NCBI RefSeq assembly: GCF_900113935.1
Contig: NZ_FORF01000003.1
Span: 1-64,000, forward strand
Direction: 5' to 3'
DNA: 64,000 nt
DNA from: Aquamicrobium aerolatum DSM 21857
Lineage (GTDB): Bacteria > Pseudomonadota > Alphaproteobacteria > Rhizobiales > Rhizobiaceae
This document shows positions 17,792-26,185 of this stretch, one piece after another. A program made the translations under genes and the position numbers. Below the pieces are notes generated by a model. It did not search any database. It saw nothing but the letters and a program-made list of their open reading frames with translations, and was not told the origin of the DNA. The number at the start of each line of letters is the position of its first letter. Position 1 is the first letter of the stretch.

Positions 17792-18501
17792 GCTTCCGCG
17801 CTTCGGTTCTCACGCTTTATCCTGACATGTTTCCCGGCGCACTTGGCATGTCGCTGGCGGGGCGCGGACTGGAGGCGGGGGCATGGTCGATTGAAACCGT
17901 CCAGATCCGCGATTTTGCCACCGACCGCCATCGCACGGTCGATGATACGCCGGCAGGGGGCGGTGCCGGCATGGTGCTGCGTGCCGACATTCTGGCCAGC
18001 GCCATCGATCATGCCTCCCCGGCGGGTGATCAGCGCCCCCGGCTGCTGATGAGCCCGCGTGGAAAGCCGTTGACGCAAGCGCGTGTGCGCGAACTGGCAC
18101 AGGGTCCGGGGGCGGTCATCGTCTGCGGACGCTTCGAAGGCGTCGACCAGCGCGTCATTGAAGCGCGCGACCTGGAGGAAGTGTCGATCGGCGATTACAT
18201 CCTGTCGGGCGGCGAACCAGCAGCGCTGGTGCTGCTGGACGCAATCGTGCGTCTCTTGCCCGGCGTCATGGGCAATGATGAATCTGGCACCGAGGAAAGC
18301 TTCGAGAACGGCCTTCTCGAGCACCCGCACTACACCCGTCCGCAATTGTTCGAGGATCGGCCAATCCCGGAGGTGCTGACCTCGGGCAACCATGCGCGTA
18401 TCGCTCAGTGGCGGCACCAGACAGCGCTCGAATTGACACAGATGCGCCGCCCGGACCTGCTCCCGGCAGCGCCCGGCAAAAAAGAACCCGGCAACAGGTG
18501 A
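17788..18501 (+). CDS. trmD: tRNA (guanine37-N1)-methyltransferase
   Basis: A 237-residue SPOUT methyltransferase that makes m1G37 in tRNAs reading CNN and similar codons, preventing frameshifts. It shows [33 protein letters not shown] (SAM/tRNA site) and the knot region SPRGKPLTQ...[14 protein letters not shown]...[21 protein letters not shown]. Length matches the family. Translation is coupled to rimM through the ATGA overlap. Confidence 0.95.
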   Translation: MSFRASVLTLYPDMFPGALGMSLAGRGLEAGAWSIETVQIRDFATDRHRTVDDTPAGGGAGMVLRADILASAIDHASPAGDQRPRLLMSPRGKPLTQARVRELAQGPGAVIVCGRFEGVDQRVIEARDLEEVSIGDYILSGGEPAALVLLDAIVRLLPGVMGNDESGTEESFENGLLEHPHYTRPQLFEDRPIPEVLTSGNHARIAQWRHQTALELTQMRRPDLLPAAPGKKEPGNR

Positions 18502-18686
18502 CAGCCTGTGCAAAAACCTGTATGAGCCGCCCATAATCCGGGCAGTCGTCCCGATCCCGTCAACAATTACGGTGAAATCGCTCCTGTTCTTCAGCTTTTG
18601 GGCAGATGAACATAGTCACGCGGCAAAAGGCTGCACGGCAAGTGAGAGCGCTCTGGCTGTTCAAAGAACAAGAAGAGGAGTCTGTC

Positions 18687-19214
18687 ATGGACATTATCCG
18701 TCAGCTTGAGGCCGAACAGGCCGCCAAGATCGAAGCAAAGCGTACGCTTCCAGAATTCCAGCCAGGCGACACCGTCCGCGTTCTGGTCCGCGTCACCGAA
18801 GGCACGCGTACCCGCGTTCAGGCCTACGAAGGCGTGTGCATCGCCCGTTCGGGTGCCGGCATCCAGGAAAACTTCACCGTTCGCAAGATTTCCTATGGCG
18901 AAGGCGTGGAGCGCGTGTTCCCGGTCTACTCGCCGATGGTTGAAGGCGTCGAAGTCGTCCGTCGCGGTAAGGTCCGTCGCGCAAAGCTGTACTACCTGCG
19001 CGACCGTCGCGGTAAGTCGGCTCGTATCGTCGAGAACACCGGCGTGCGCGCCCGCAAGCTCAACGAAGCAGAGCGTCAGGCCGTTGTTGCCGAGCGCGCT
19101 CGCATCGAGGCTGAAAAGGTTGCAGCAGCTCAGGCACTGGCCGCCGAAAAGGCAGCCGCCGAGGCAGCAGCAGCGGCGGAAGCCGCAGCAGCAGAAGCAC
19201 CAGCTTCCGAATAA
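18687..19214 (+). CDS. rplS: 50S ribosomal protein L19 with an Ala/Glu-rich tail
   Basis: A 175-residue L19, at the 30S-50S interface. The conserved body (about 1-118) includes [40 protein letters not shown] and [19 protein letters not shown]. The remaining ~55 residues are a low-complexity Ala/Glu helix-like tail, longer than the ~115-residue E. coli protein but seen in related alphaproteobacteria. AAGAGGAGTCTGTC precedes the ATG at 18687. The 185-base gap after trmD holds no gene I can support. Confidence 0.95.
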   Translation: MDIIRQLEAEQAAKIEAKRTLPEFQPGDTVRVLVRVTEGTRTRVQAYEGVCIARSGAGIQENFTVRKISYGEGVERVFPVYSPMVEGVEVVRRGKVRRAKLYYLRDRRGKSARIVENTGVRARKLNEAERQAVVAERARIEAEKVAAAQALAAEKAAAEAAAAAEAAAAEAPASE

Positions 19215-19246
19215 GATCACGATCTGGCGCGAGCCTGATCTGAACG

Positions 19247-19272
19247 ATGGCGGTCTTCGGGCCGCCATTTTT
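19247..19272 (+). terminator. Terminator after rplS
   Basis: ATGGCGG and CCGCCAT form a stem around a short TTCG-containing loop, followed by TTTTT, 33 bases after the rplS stop. Confidence 0.82.
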
Positions 19273-19351
19273 CGTTTGTCGGCGTCTTGTCCCCGGAACC
19301 CTGAACCCTGCGCTGCGTTTGAGAAATCTGGCAGACGCTGTGAGGGGACAC

Positions 19352-19855
19352 ATGCAGGATATCCTTGACGATTTTGGCCATGCGACGTGGCTGCCATTTT
19401 CGGTGATTGCGGCCCGGCTGGCGCTCGCGACTGTTCTTGGTGCGGTCATTGGCTTCGAGCGAGAATGGCGAAACCAGCCAGCGGGATTGCGCACCCACAT
19501 CCTTGTCGCGCTGGCGGCAGCATGTTTCACCATCATCGGCATCGAGATCGTTCACACGACCCAGTTCAATGATGAAGGGGCGCGTCAGGATCCTTTGCGC
19601 CTTATCGAGGCGGTAACGGCGGGTGTCGCCTTTCTGGCTGCAGGCACGATCATCGTCGCGCGCGGACGCATCAAGGGTCTGACCACCGGCGCGGGCCTTT
19701 GGCTCGCAGGTGCGATCGGGCTGGCTGCCGGCCTTGGCTTCTGGCAGATCGCCGCCTTTGCCACGGTGCTTGCGGTCATCGTGCTGGGCTTCTTGCACCC
19801 GCTTGAAAAGGTCGTGCTTGCAGAAGAGCGCCCCAGGGATGAAGCCGACCGCTGA
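19352..19855 (+). CDS. MgtC/SapB family membrane protein
   Basis: A 167-residue inner-membrane protein with four to five hydrophobic segments and the MgtC signature ARLALATVLGAVIGFEREWR followed by GLRTHILVALAAACFTIIG and TAGVAFLAAGTII...LTTGAGLWLAGAIG. MgtC proteins help survival at low magnesium and modulate F1Fo ATPase. This copy lacks the long soluble C-terminal domain of virulence MgtC, so it is the short SapB-like form. GAGGGGACAC precedes the ATG at 19352. Confidence 0.85.
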   Translation: MQDILDDFGHATWLPFSVIAARLALATVLGAVIGFEREWRNQPAGLRTHILVALAAACFTIIGIEIVHTTQFNDEGARQDPLRLIEAVTAGVAFLAAGTIIVARGRIKGLTTGAGLWLAGAIGLAAGLGFWQIAAFATVLAVIVLGFLHPLEKVVLAEERPRDEADR

Positions 19856-19911
19856 CAGTCGCGGCCCCGGCAGCAATTGCCGAGCCTTCGAAAGGCTGGT
19901 ATGAGCACCCC

Positions 19912-20028
19912 ATGGAAGAATTATTCGGACATCCGGCCTATAAGGGATTTGTGCTGCAGGACGTAAAGCGTCTGCCGGCACGGTTCTATGCGCGGATTTC
20001 CGGGGCGACGCTCGTCCTTCAAGGCTGA
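19912..20028 (+). CDS. Possible 38-residue peptide upstream of leuC
   Basis: An ATG frame encodes MEELFGHPAYKGFVLQDVKR and 18 further residues, between the mgtC-like gene and leuC. No clear ribosome site precedes it and it has no recognised family. It contains only three scattered Leu codons besides LVL near its end, so it does not look like a leucine attenuation leader. The rest of the 19856-20091 gap shows nothing further. Confidence 0.2.
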   Translation: MEELFGHPAYKGFVLQDVKRLPARFYARISGATLVLQG

Positions 20029-20091
20029 GTTCCGTCTCCGGCAATTCGCCGGCCTGTCCATTCCATTTCCCATATCGACGGATTGACGCAC

Positions 20092-21504
20092 ATGACCGCA
20101 GCACCGCGCACACTTTACGACAAGATTTTCGACGACCACGTCGTGGACCGCCAGGATGACGGCACCTGCCTGCTCTATATCGACCGCCACCTCGTTCACG
20201 AAGTGACCAGCCCGCAGGCTTTTGAAGGCCTGCGCATGACGGGGCGCAAGGTGCGTCAGCCGGAAAAGACGCTCGCCGTCGTCGACCACAACGTGTCGAC
20301 TTCGCCGGATCGCAACCTTGGCATCAAGAACGAGGAAAGCCGCATCCAGGTCGAGGCGCTGGCCGCCAACGCCGCCGAGTTCGGCGTCGAATATTTCTCC
20401 GAGAAGGATGTGCGCCAGGGCATCGTGCACATTATCGGGCCGGAGCAGGGCTTCACCCTGCCGGGCATGACGATTGTCTGCGGCGACAGCCACACCTCGA
20501 CCCATGGCGCGTTCGGCGCGCTGGCGCATGGCATCGGCACCTCGGAAGTGGAACACGTCCTGGCGACCCAGACGCTGATCCAGAGCAAGGCCAAGAACAT
20601 GCTGGTGCGTGTTGATGGCCAACTGCCGGAGGGCGTGACTGCAAAGGACATCGTTCTTGCCATCATCGGTGAGATCGGCACCGCAGGTGGCACCGGCTAT
20701 GTCATCGAATATGCCGGCGAAGCGATCCGCGCGCTGTCGATGGAAGGCCGCATGACGATCTGCAACATGTCGATCGAGGGTGGCGCGCGCGCCGGTCTCA
20801 TTGCGCCGGATGAGAAGACATTCGCTTATGTGAAGGACAAGCCACGCGCGCCGACAGGCAAGGCGTGGGACATGGCGCTGGAATATTGGAAGACGCTGAC
20901 GACGGACGAAGGCGCGCATTACGACAAGGTCGTGGTGCTCGACGCTGCCAAGCTGCCGCCAATCGTCACCTGGGGCTCCTCGCCGGAAGACGTGGTTTCT
21001 GTAACCGGCGTCGTGCCAAATCCGGACGAGATCTCCGATGAGAACAAGCGGAATTCCAAGTTGCGCGCGCTCGATTATATGGGTTTGACGCCGGGGACGA
21101 AGATTACCGACATCAACATTGATCGCGTCTTCATCGGCTCGTGCACCAATGGCCGCATCGAGGATCTGCGCGCAGTCGCCGCGGTCGTCGAAGGCAAGCA
21201 GGTCGCCTCGACCGTCAACGCGATGATCGTGCCAGGTTCGGGCCTCGTGAAGGCGCAGGCCGAAGCCGAAGGTCTCGACAAGATCTTCGTCGCCGCCGGG
21301 TTTGACTGGCGTGAGCCGGGCTGCTCGATGTGCCTGGCGATGAACGATGACCGCCTCGCACCCTATGAGCGTTGCGCCTCGACCTCCAACCGCAACTTCG
21401 AAGGTCGTCAGGGCTTCAAGGGCCGCACCCATCTGGTGTCGCCGGCGATGGCTGCGGCTGCCGCGATTGCCGGCCACTTCGTCGATATTCGCGAGTGGAA
21501 TTGA
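20092..21504 (+). CDS. leuC: 3-isopropylmalate dehydratase large subunit
   Basis: A 470-residue aconitase-family enzyme carrying the [4Fe-4S] cluster. It shows [12 protein letters not shown] at the N-terminus, [31 protein letters not shown] around residues 130-160, and cluster cysteines in [14 protein letters not shown] and [11 protein letters not shown]. It pairs with LeuD, encoded 8.4 kb upstream. The ATG at 20092 ([12 protein letters not shown]) fits the family start; a TTG nine bases upstream is in frame. Confidence 0.96.
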   Translation: MTAAPRTLYDKIFDDHVVDRQDDGTCLLYIDRHLVHEVTSPQAFEGLRMTGRKVRQPEKTLAVVDHNVSTSPDRNLGIKNEESRIQVEALAANAAEFGVEYFSEKDVRQGIVHIIGPEQGFTLPGMTIVCGDSHTSTHGAFGALAHGIGTSEVEHVLATQTLIQSKAKNMLVRVDGQLPEGVTAKDIVLAIIGEIGTAGGTGYVIEYAGEAIRALSMEGRMTICNMSIEGGARAGLIAPDEKTFAYVKDKPRAPTGKAWDMALEYWKTLTTDEGAHYDKVVVLDAAKLPPIVTWGSSPEDVVSVTGVVPNPDEISDENKRNSKLRALDYMGLTPGTKITDINIDRVFIGSCTNGRIEDLRAVAAVVEGKQVASTVNAMIVPGSGLVKAQAEAEGLDKIFVAAGFDWREPGCSMCLAMNDDRLAPYERCASTSNRNFEGRQGFKGRTHLVSPAMAAAAAIAGHFVDIREWN

Positions 21505-21552
21505 GCGGAACTGGCTTGAACGCCGCTTTGCGCGGCGGCTGACTTGACATTC

Positions 21553-21580
21553 AGGCGGGCCGGAAGCGGTCCGCCTTTTT
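21553..21580 (+). terminator. Terminator after leuC
   Basis: A 10-bp stem (AGGCGGGCCG with CGGTCCGCCT, one G-T pair) with a GAAG loop is followed by TTTT. It lies between leuC and the convergent protease gene. Confidence 0.85.
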
Positions 21581-21606
21581 GCATCTGGTCGTTGTTTCGG
21601 GCGGGT

Positions 21607-22434
21607 TCAGCGGCGGGCGAGTTTCTGTTCGCTGTGGATCAGGCGATAGGCCTCCATCTCCTCGCGCGAGAGGTAGTAGAGATTTTGAGGCGGTGTATCG
21701 AGCGCGTGAAGCCACAGCGCCGGATCGACGCCCATCTCGGAAAGATGGCGTGAAACCCGCGCGGTGGTGGCCTGCGCCGCCGACATTGCCTGCGCCGGAT
21801 CAAGGTCGCGAATGTCGCTGGCTGCATAGAACTGGTGCAGTCCTACCGCCGCGTTCGCACTGACATTGCGGGTTGTGCCCGCTGCAAGAACCAGCGGACA
21901 GGATGAGGCGCACAGCGCACCATCCTCGATGGTCACGGCAAGACCGTGCTGGCGCACCAGTCGCGCCATCGACAGCGCGTCTTCAAGTGATCCGCCATTG
22001 GAATTTAGCGTGAGCGTTCTGACATATTCACCGCGTTGTTCAAGTTCGGCGGCGAAACGGCGCGCGGCGCCAACGTCGATGGCGCCTTGTGCGCGCATCA
22101 CCCCGTCCGCAAGCAGTTCGAACTGCATCGGCTGGCGCAGCGCCTCGCCGTCGAGTGTGATGTGTTGACGTGGATCAGGTCGATAGGGCTGTTCCGGCGC
22201 GGCCGTGCGTAAAGCCGCAGGCAGCGCTGGTTCGACATAGACAGCACCGCTTCCATTGCCCCTGCCGAGCTGTTGATCATCGTAAAGCGTCTTCAGGTCC
22301 AGCCCGATCACGGCAACGGCGCCGGCCAGTAGTCCGTAGAACACGGAGCGGGCGATGTCGCCATCGTCAAAACGCGCAAGATAACGCATCAGGAAACCTC
22401 GTTTGCGACGCATTGTGGGTTCGATCGGGCTCAT
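21607..22434 (-). CDS. Membrane-anchored periplasmic ClpP/SppA-like serine protease (COG3904 type)
   Basis: A 275-residue protein with one transmembrane segment (about 30-46) and a periplasmic ClpP/crotonase-like domain (about 90-240). Motifs in order: LTLNSNGGSLEDALSMARLV (oxyanion Gly-Gly, 147-148), DGALCASSCPLVLAAG (probable nucleophile Ser177 or Ser178 between Cys175 and Cys179) and AVGLHQFYA (probable catalytic His200). The two cysteines beside the nucleophile could form a disulfide. It is last in a three-gene operon, overlapping the upstream membrane-protein gene by 4 bases (ATGA). Substrate unknown. Confidence 0.72.
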   Translation of the reverse strand: MSPIEPTMRRKRGFLMRYLARFDDGDIARSVFYGLLAGAVAVIGLDLKTLYDDQQLGRGNGSGAVYVEPALPAALRTAAPEQPYRPDPRQHITLDGEALRQPMQFELLADGVMRAQGAIDVGAARRFAAELEQRGEYVRTLTLNSNGGSLEDALSMARLVRQHGLAVTIEDGALCASSCPLVLAAGTTRNVSANAAVGLHQFYAASDIRDLDPAQAMSAAQATTARVSRHLSEMGVDPALWLHALDTPPQNLYYLSREEMEAYRLIHSEQKLARR

Positions 22435-23738
22435 GTCTCGTTTCGCTTCCTGTCCGCCATGGCGATGGGCGTGACGTTTTCGACCGAAAATGCGCCCGAG
22501 GGCTCCGGTTCACCGCTGAGTTCACCGCCCGTTGCGGCCCGACTCTCGACGCGTGCGTTGAGCGCGTTGTGCAATTCAAGGGCACGCAGCATGTCCGCTG
22601 CGGTGATGCGGTCGGCGTCGGACAGTTCTTCTTCGCCGCGGCGCATGGCGGCATGGGCGACAGCGAGCATCGCGACGAGGACGCCCGGTAAAAGGTCGAT
22701 GGAGATCGCGCCTGCCCAGCTCGGCAGGAAGCTTCCGGCATAAAGAATGACCGCTTCGGCAGAGGATAGCGGCACGAAGCGACGCTCGGCGACCTTCGGT
22801 TGCTTCATGATCTCGGTTGCTGCTGCTGACAGGGCGTCCGACTGTGCGGCAACAGAGGCGCGGATCGTATCCATGATCTGGTTTTGCCGGCCTGCAAGGT
22901 CAGCACTGGCGCCGTCGGCCACCGGCGCAATGAAGCCGACGGAAAGGTCTGCGGCTGCCCGGACCACGGAGGGCGCGATGGAGGTTTGTTCCAGCGCGGC
23001 GATGACGCCGGCCAGCGCGACGGCCTCATGGGCAAAGGCATCAGCGCGAGGCTGCACCGGGCCGCTGGCCGAAACCAGCCCCCGCATCGTTGCCAGATGC
23101 ATCTGCCCGTTTTCAAACAGCGTGCCTACCGTTTCCCGTGACGCCTGAATATTTGCTTCCAGTTCGCGCATCTGCGCTGCCATTTGCGCCAGAAGCTGCA
23201 CTACAGAGCCAGAGCCTGACGTGCCGGTCAGAGCGCCGGACCGCCGTTCGTCATCGGCAAGCCGGGCAAATCGTTCGCCGGCGCGCTGTATGTCAGGCAA
23301 CAGTGACAGGGCGCCGATGGCGTTCGAGTTGGCCTGGTCGAGATCGGCGGTATAGCCTTCCTGCGTGACCGCCAGGTGCTGCTCGACAGCAGCCGAGCCG
23401 GCGAGCGCTGCGGCGTTCAGCCAGGACGACATGGCGATGATCATCGCCGAGCCGACGGCCATGATTGCGACCAGCGTGGCACGCGATCCATTGTCGCGCA
23501 TTTCCGGCAGGAATCGCGACAGATAGATCCAGAATCCATAGATTCCCACCGACACCGCGACCGAATAAACGATGGCCGCGAAGAACACGAAGGTGGCGTC
23601 GCCGTCGAGAAGGCTGCGCACGCCGAGATAGGTGTATACGCCGCTCGCCAGAGCCAGTGTGGCCAGAACGAAGCGCGTCATTGTCTCCAGTGCGGCGACG
23701 TGTTCCTTCAGTCGGCGGGCGGTGCGTGCGTGGCTCAT
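22431..23738 (-). CDS. Uncharacterised membrane protein with a large periplasmic helical domain
   Basis: A 435-residue protein with no family I recognise. Three hydrophobic segments near the N-terminus (about 21-40, 47-73, 86-112) are followed by about 210 mostly helical, Ala/Glu/Gln-rich residues (115-325), a fourth hydrophobic segment (about 343-364) and a charged cytoplasmic tail of 70 residues. This resembles a sensor or scaffold layout. No kinase, HAMP or receptor signature is visible. It overlaps its neighbours on both sides (1 base and 4 bases), so all three are translated together. Confidence 0.7.
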   Translation of the reverse strand: MSHARTARRLKEHVAALETMTRFVLATLALASGVYTYLGVRSLLDGDATFVFFAAIVYSVAVSVGIYGFWIYLSRFLPEMRDNGSRATLVAIMAVGSAMIIAMSSWLNAAALAGSAAVEQHLAVTQEGYTADLDQANSNAIGALSLLPDIQRAGERFARLADDERRSGALTGTSGSGSVVQLLAQMAAQMRELEANIQASRETVGTLFENGQMHLATMRGLVSASGPVQPRADAFAHEAVALAGVIAALEQTSIAPSVVRAAADLSVGFIAPVADGASADLAGRQNQIMDTIRASVAAQSDALSAAATEIMKQPKVAERRFVPLSSAEAVILYAGSFLPSWAGAISIDLLPGVLVAMLAVAHAAMRRGEEELSDADRITAADMLRALELHNALNARVESRAATGGELSGEPEPSGAFSVENVTPIAMADRKRNET

Positions 23739-24103
23739 CAGCGCTCGGGTCCGCAGTAGAGCGGTGCCTGCGGGATCACCCCGTCAGGCAGGCCGTACAT
23801 GTAGCTGCGTCCCTTCCAGATATGGGGCGGACGCCAGCATCGCACCGAAGCGGGCGGTTCCTGCTGCGTGTGATAGCCAATTACATGCGGACCGGCAGGC
23901 ACACGCAGCAAACGATCCGGCTGTCGATTTTCAATTGCGCCGGCCTGGCCAACAAGAATGCGCTTGTAGCCGGATGCGCCGATAATGATCAGATTGCCGA
24001 ATGCGTCGGCTTCGATCCTGCCCCTGGCCTCTTCGGCGTTTGCAGGCAGGCTGGTCATCGCCGCCGTAGCAGCAAGTGCGAGGGCAAGCAATTTCATGCG
24101 CAT
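23738..24103 (-). CDS. Uncharacterised small secreted protein
   Basis: A 121-residue protein with a clear signal peptide (MRMKLLALALAATAAMTSLP, then ANA as the likely cleavage site). The mature part is about 98 residues with two cysteines (RCW and YCG near the end) that could pair. No family recognised. AGGAGCGACCGTC precedes the ATG at 24103; an upstream Met at 24169 would bury the signal peptide. First gene of the protease operon, read from a region holding a CtrA-type site. Its stop overlaps the next start (TGATG). Confidence 0.65.
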   Translation of the reverse strand: MRMKLLALALAATAAMTSLPANAEEARGRIEADAFGNLIIIGASGYKRILVGQAGAIENRQPDRLLRVPAGPHVIGYHTQQEPPASVRCWRPPHIWKGRSYMYGLPDGVIPQAPLYCGPER

Positions 24104-24150
24104 GACGGTCGCTCCTGACGGCAAGACTACGGGCCTCATCGGGCAGAATT

Positions 24151-24167
24151 TTAACCTTTTATTAACC
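24151..24167. promoter_or_regulatory. CtrA-type binding site
   Basis: TTAA (24151-24154), seven bases, then TTAACC (24162-24167) matches the full CtrA consensus TTAA-N7-TTAAC. A further TTAAG half-site follows at 24172-24176. It lies 48 bases upstream of the minus-strand operon start at 24103 and 118 bases before the GNAT gene at 24285. CtrA is the alphaproteobacterial cell-cycle master regulator. Actual binding is inferred. Confidence 0.6.
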
Positions 24168-24284
24168 ATTGTTAAGTGGGAGGTGTTTTCAACCGCGCGA
24201 TATGGTTAATCGCCGCCTGCACAGTGCGTGATTCAATTGACACGCGCGCGCGAAATGACTCACAAGAGCGCACGGAGGTGCCCT

Positions 24285-24746
24285 ATGGCTTCAAACCACC
24301 AGATCGATATTTCCCTGATCCGACTGAAGGATGCGCGTGATCTGGCGCCGCTGCTTGCAGCCTATACGCAGGCGCTGAAGCGTGGCGCGCCGCGCCGTCC
24401 GGATGAGTATTATGCGGAGACGCTGCTGCAGGACCGCACGGCGGAGGTCATGGGCGCGCGGCTGGATGGGGCGCTGGTCGGCTTTGCCATTTTTACCGAC
24501 TTGCCAGACCCGCTGTCGGGCATGCGCCTTGGCCAGCTCGACCATCTTTATGTCCACCATGACCACCGCAAGCTTGGCATTGCCAAAGCGCTGGTCGATG
24601 TGTTGTCGGATCAGGCCGAGGAACGCAGCTGGGTGCGGCTGGCACTTAACGCGCCGCGTCAACCTGAGGATGGGCGCAAGCTCTACGAACAGATTGCGGT
24701 TCCGGCAGACTGGACCGCGCACGTCATCCGCTACGACGACAATTGA
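24285..24746 (+). CDS. GNAT family N-acetyltransferase
   Basis: A 153-residue acetyl-CoA-dependent acyltransferase. The core has VGFAIFTDLPDPLSGMRLGQLDHLYVHHDHRKLGIAKALVDVL, where HRKLGIAK is the acetyl-CoA pyrophosphate loop (R/Q-x-x-G-x-G/A). The acceptor substrate cannot be told. CGGAGGTGCCCT before the ATG at 24285 decides the start over TTG and ATG codons upstream. Confidence 0.85.
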   Translation: MASNHQIDISLIRLKDARDLAPLLAAYTQALKRGAPRRPDEYYAETLLQDRTAEVMGARLDGALVGFAIFTDLPDPLSGMRLGQLDHLYVHHDHRKLGIAKALVDVLSDQAEERSWVRLALNAPRQPEDGRKLYEQIAVPADWTAHVIRYDDN

Positions 24747-24801
24747 CTGGCTGCCGATTGCGCGTTGATTTGAAGGTACGTTTGGCGATAGGTCTGGCGC
24801 T

Positions 24802-25170
24802 ATGAGACTGATTCCAAGACCGGGTGACACCGCTATCCTGCGCCTCTGCATGCTTTCGAGCCTGGCATTTCTTGCGACGGCTTGTGTTGGCGACCAGCAG
24901 GCGCAGACCGGCCAGGGTGACGCGTCGCAGACGATTGCCGCAATCCCGCGTCACGCGACCTATGATTGCGGCGATGGCGATTGGATTGTCATCGAAAGAG
25001 CCGGCAATGCCGTGCGGCTGACGGATGCGGATGGCGAAAGCTACGATCTTCCGGCGTCCCCGCCCTCGCAGGCAAGCCGTTTCGGCGAAGGTGGGTTGGC
25101 GCTCGTCGTGGAAGGTGGTGAAGCGCTCTGGATGAAGGCCGGCAAACAGCCTGCGACCTGCCGGCGCTGA
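24802..25170 (+). CDS. Putative lipoprotein with MliC-type lysozyme-inhibitor domain
   Basis: A 122-residue protein. The signal segment ends SSLAFLATAC, a plausible lipobox although Ala rather than Leu is at -3. Residues 53-122 fit MliC/PliC inhibitors of C-type lysozyme: YDCGDGDWIVIERAGNAVRL, SRFGEGGLALVVEGGEALWM and a final ATCRR, with two cysteines expected to pair. Such inhibitors protect the cell wall from host lysozyme. The domain call is moderate because the sequence is short and divergent. Confidence 0.68.
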   Translation: MRLIPRPGDTAILRLCMLSSLAFLATACVGDQQAQTGQGDASQTIAAIPRHATYDCGDGDWIVIERAGNAVRLTDADGESYDLPASPPSQASRFGEGGLALVVEGGEALWMKAGKQPATCRR

Positions 25171-25392
25171 TTCGCTCTTGGCCGTCCATGCCGCGATCAT
25201 CCCGCTTCAATCGATTGAACGGTCTGCTTTGCCTGCCCCCTGGCCAGCAAAGCGTCAAATTCATGGCCTCGCTGGCTTTTCCCGCTTTGACGCGGTGCAA
25301 AATCCGCATTAGAAGACCCCAACATTACGTCCATTTCCCGGGTTCGGACATTGTCTTGAGAGCCCGGACGGCACTGTCCGATTGGGGGAGCC

Positions 25393-25797
25393 ATGAGCAA
25401 ATCCGCAGCCACCCGCGCCCGACCGCTGTCACCGCACCTGCAAATTTATAAGCCGATTCCGACGATGATGATGTCCATCGTGCATCGCATTACCGGCGTC
25501 GCACTGTATTTCGGAATCGTCCTTGTGATCGCGTGGCTTCTGGCCGCCGCCACATCCGAATCCTGGTTCAACACTGTTTCGGCAATCTACGGGTCGTGGA
25601 TCGGCAGGCTGGTCCTGTTCGGCCTCACCTGGTCGCTTGTCCATCATCTGCTGGGTGGCATCCGCCACTTCGTCATGGATACCGGCAGGGCGCTCGACAA
25701 GCAGGGCTCGACCCGTCTTGCGACCATGATGCCGTTCATCTCGATAGCGCTGACGATCCTGCTCTGGGTCATCGGCTACATGGCGCGGGGAGCCTGA
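25393..25797 (+). CDS. sdhC: Succinate dehydrogenase cytochrome b556 subunit
   Basis: A 134-residue inner-membrane subunit of complex II with three hydrophobic helices. SPHLQIYKPIPTMMMSIVHRITG is the family signature near the N-terminus, and LVHHLLGGIRHFVMDTG contains the conserved His region for heme b. It passes electrons from SdhB to ubiquinone. It starts sdhCDAB; AGCC follows GGGGG before the ATG. A short hairpin (CGGAC/GTCCG, 25365-25380) lies just upstream. Confidence 0.94.
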   Translation: MSKSAATRARPLSPHLQIYKPIPTMMMSIVHRITGVALYFGIVLVIAWLLAAATSESWFNTVSAIYGSWIGRLVLFGLTWSLVHHLLGGIRHFVMDTGRALDKQGSTRLATMMPFISIALTILLWVIGYMARGA

Positions 25798-25798
25798 C

Positions 25799-26182
25799 AT
25801 GGCAGATTTTCGTACTCCACTGTCGCGTGTGCGCGGTCTTGGCGCCGCGCGTTCGGGCACGTCGCACTTCTGGTACCAGCGCGTCACCGCAGTCGCCAAC
25901 GTGCCGCTGACGCTTTTCTTCGTCGGTCTGGTCATCGCATTGAGCGACGCGTCCTTTGCCGAGGCGCGGGCAACGTTGGCCAACCCGTTTGTGGCGCTGA
26001 CGCTGATCCTGGCAATGCTGTCGGTATGCTATCACATGAAACTGGGCATGCAGATGGTCATCGAGGACTATGTTCACGATGAACTGACGAAGTTGGTGCT
26101 TCTCATGCTCAACATCTTCTTCACTTTCATTCTCGGCGCGATTTCGATTTTCGCGCTGCTCAAGATCGCATTCGGAGGCTGA
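25799..26182 (+). CDS. sdhD: Succinate dehydrogenase membrane anchor subunit
   Basis: A 127-residue membrane subunit with three helices. RVRGLGAARSGTSHFWYQRVTA at the N-terminus is typical of alphaproteobacterial SdhD, and LSVCYHMKLGMQMVIEDYVH carries the conserved His of the heme/quinone region. It starts one base after the sdhC stop and ends 3 bases before the sdhA start, so translation is coupled. Confidence 0.93.
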   Translation: MADFRTPLSRVRGLGAARSGTSHFWYQRVTAVANVPLTLFFVGLVIALSDASFAEARATLANPFVALTLILAMLSVCYHMKLGMQMVIEDYVHDELTKLVLLMLNIFFTFILGAISIFALLKIAFGG

Positions 26183-26185
26183 ACC

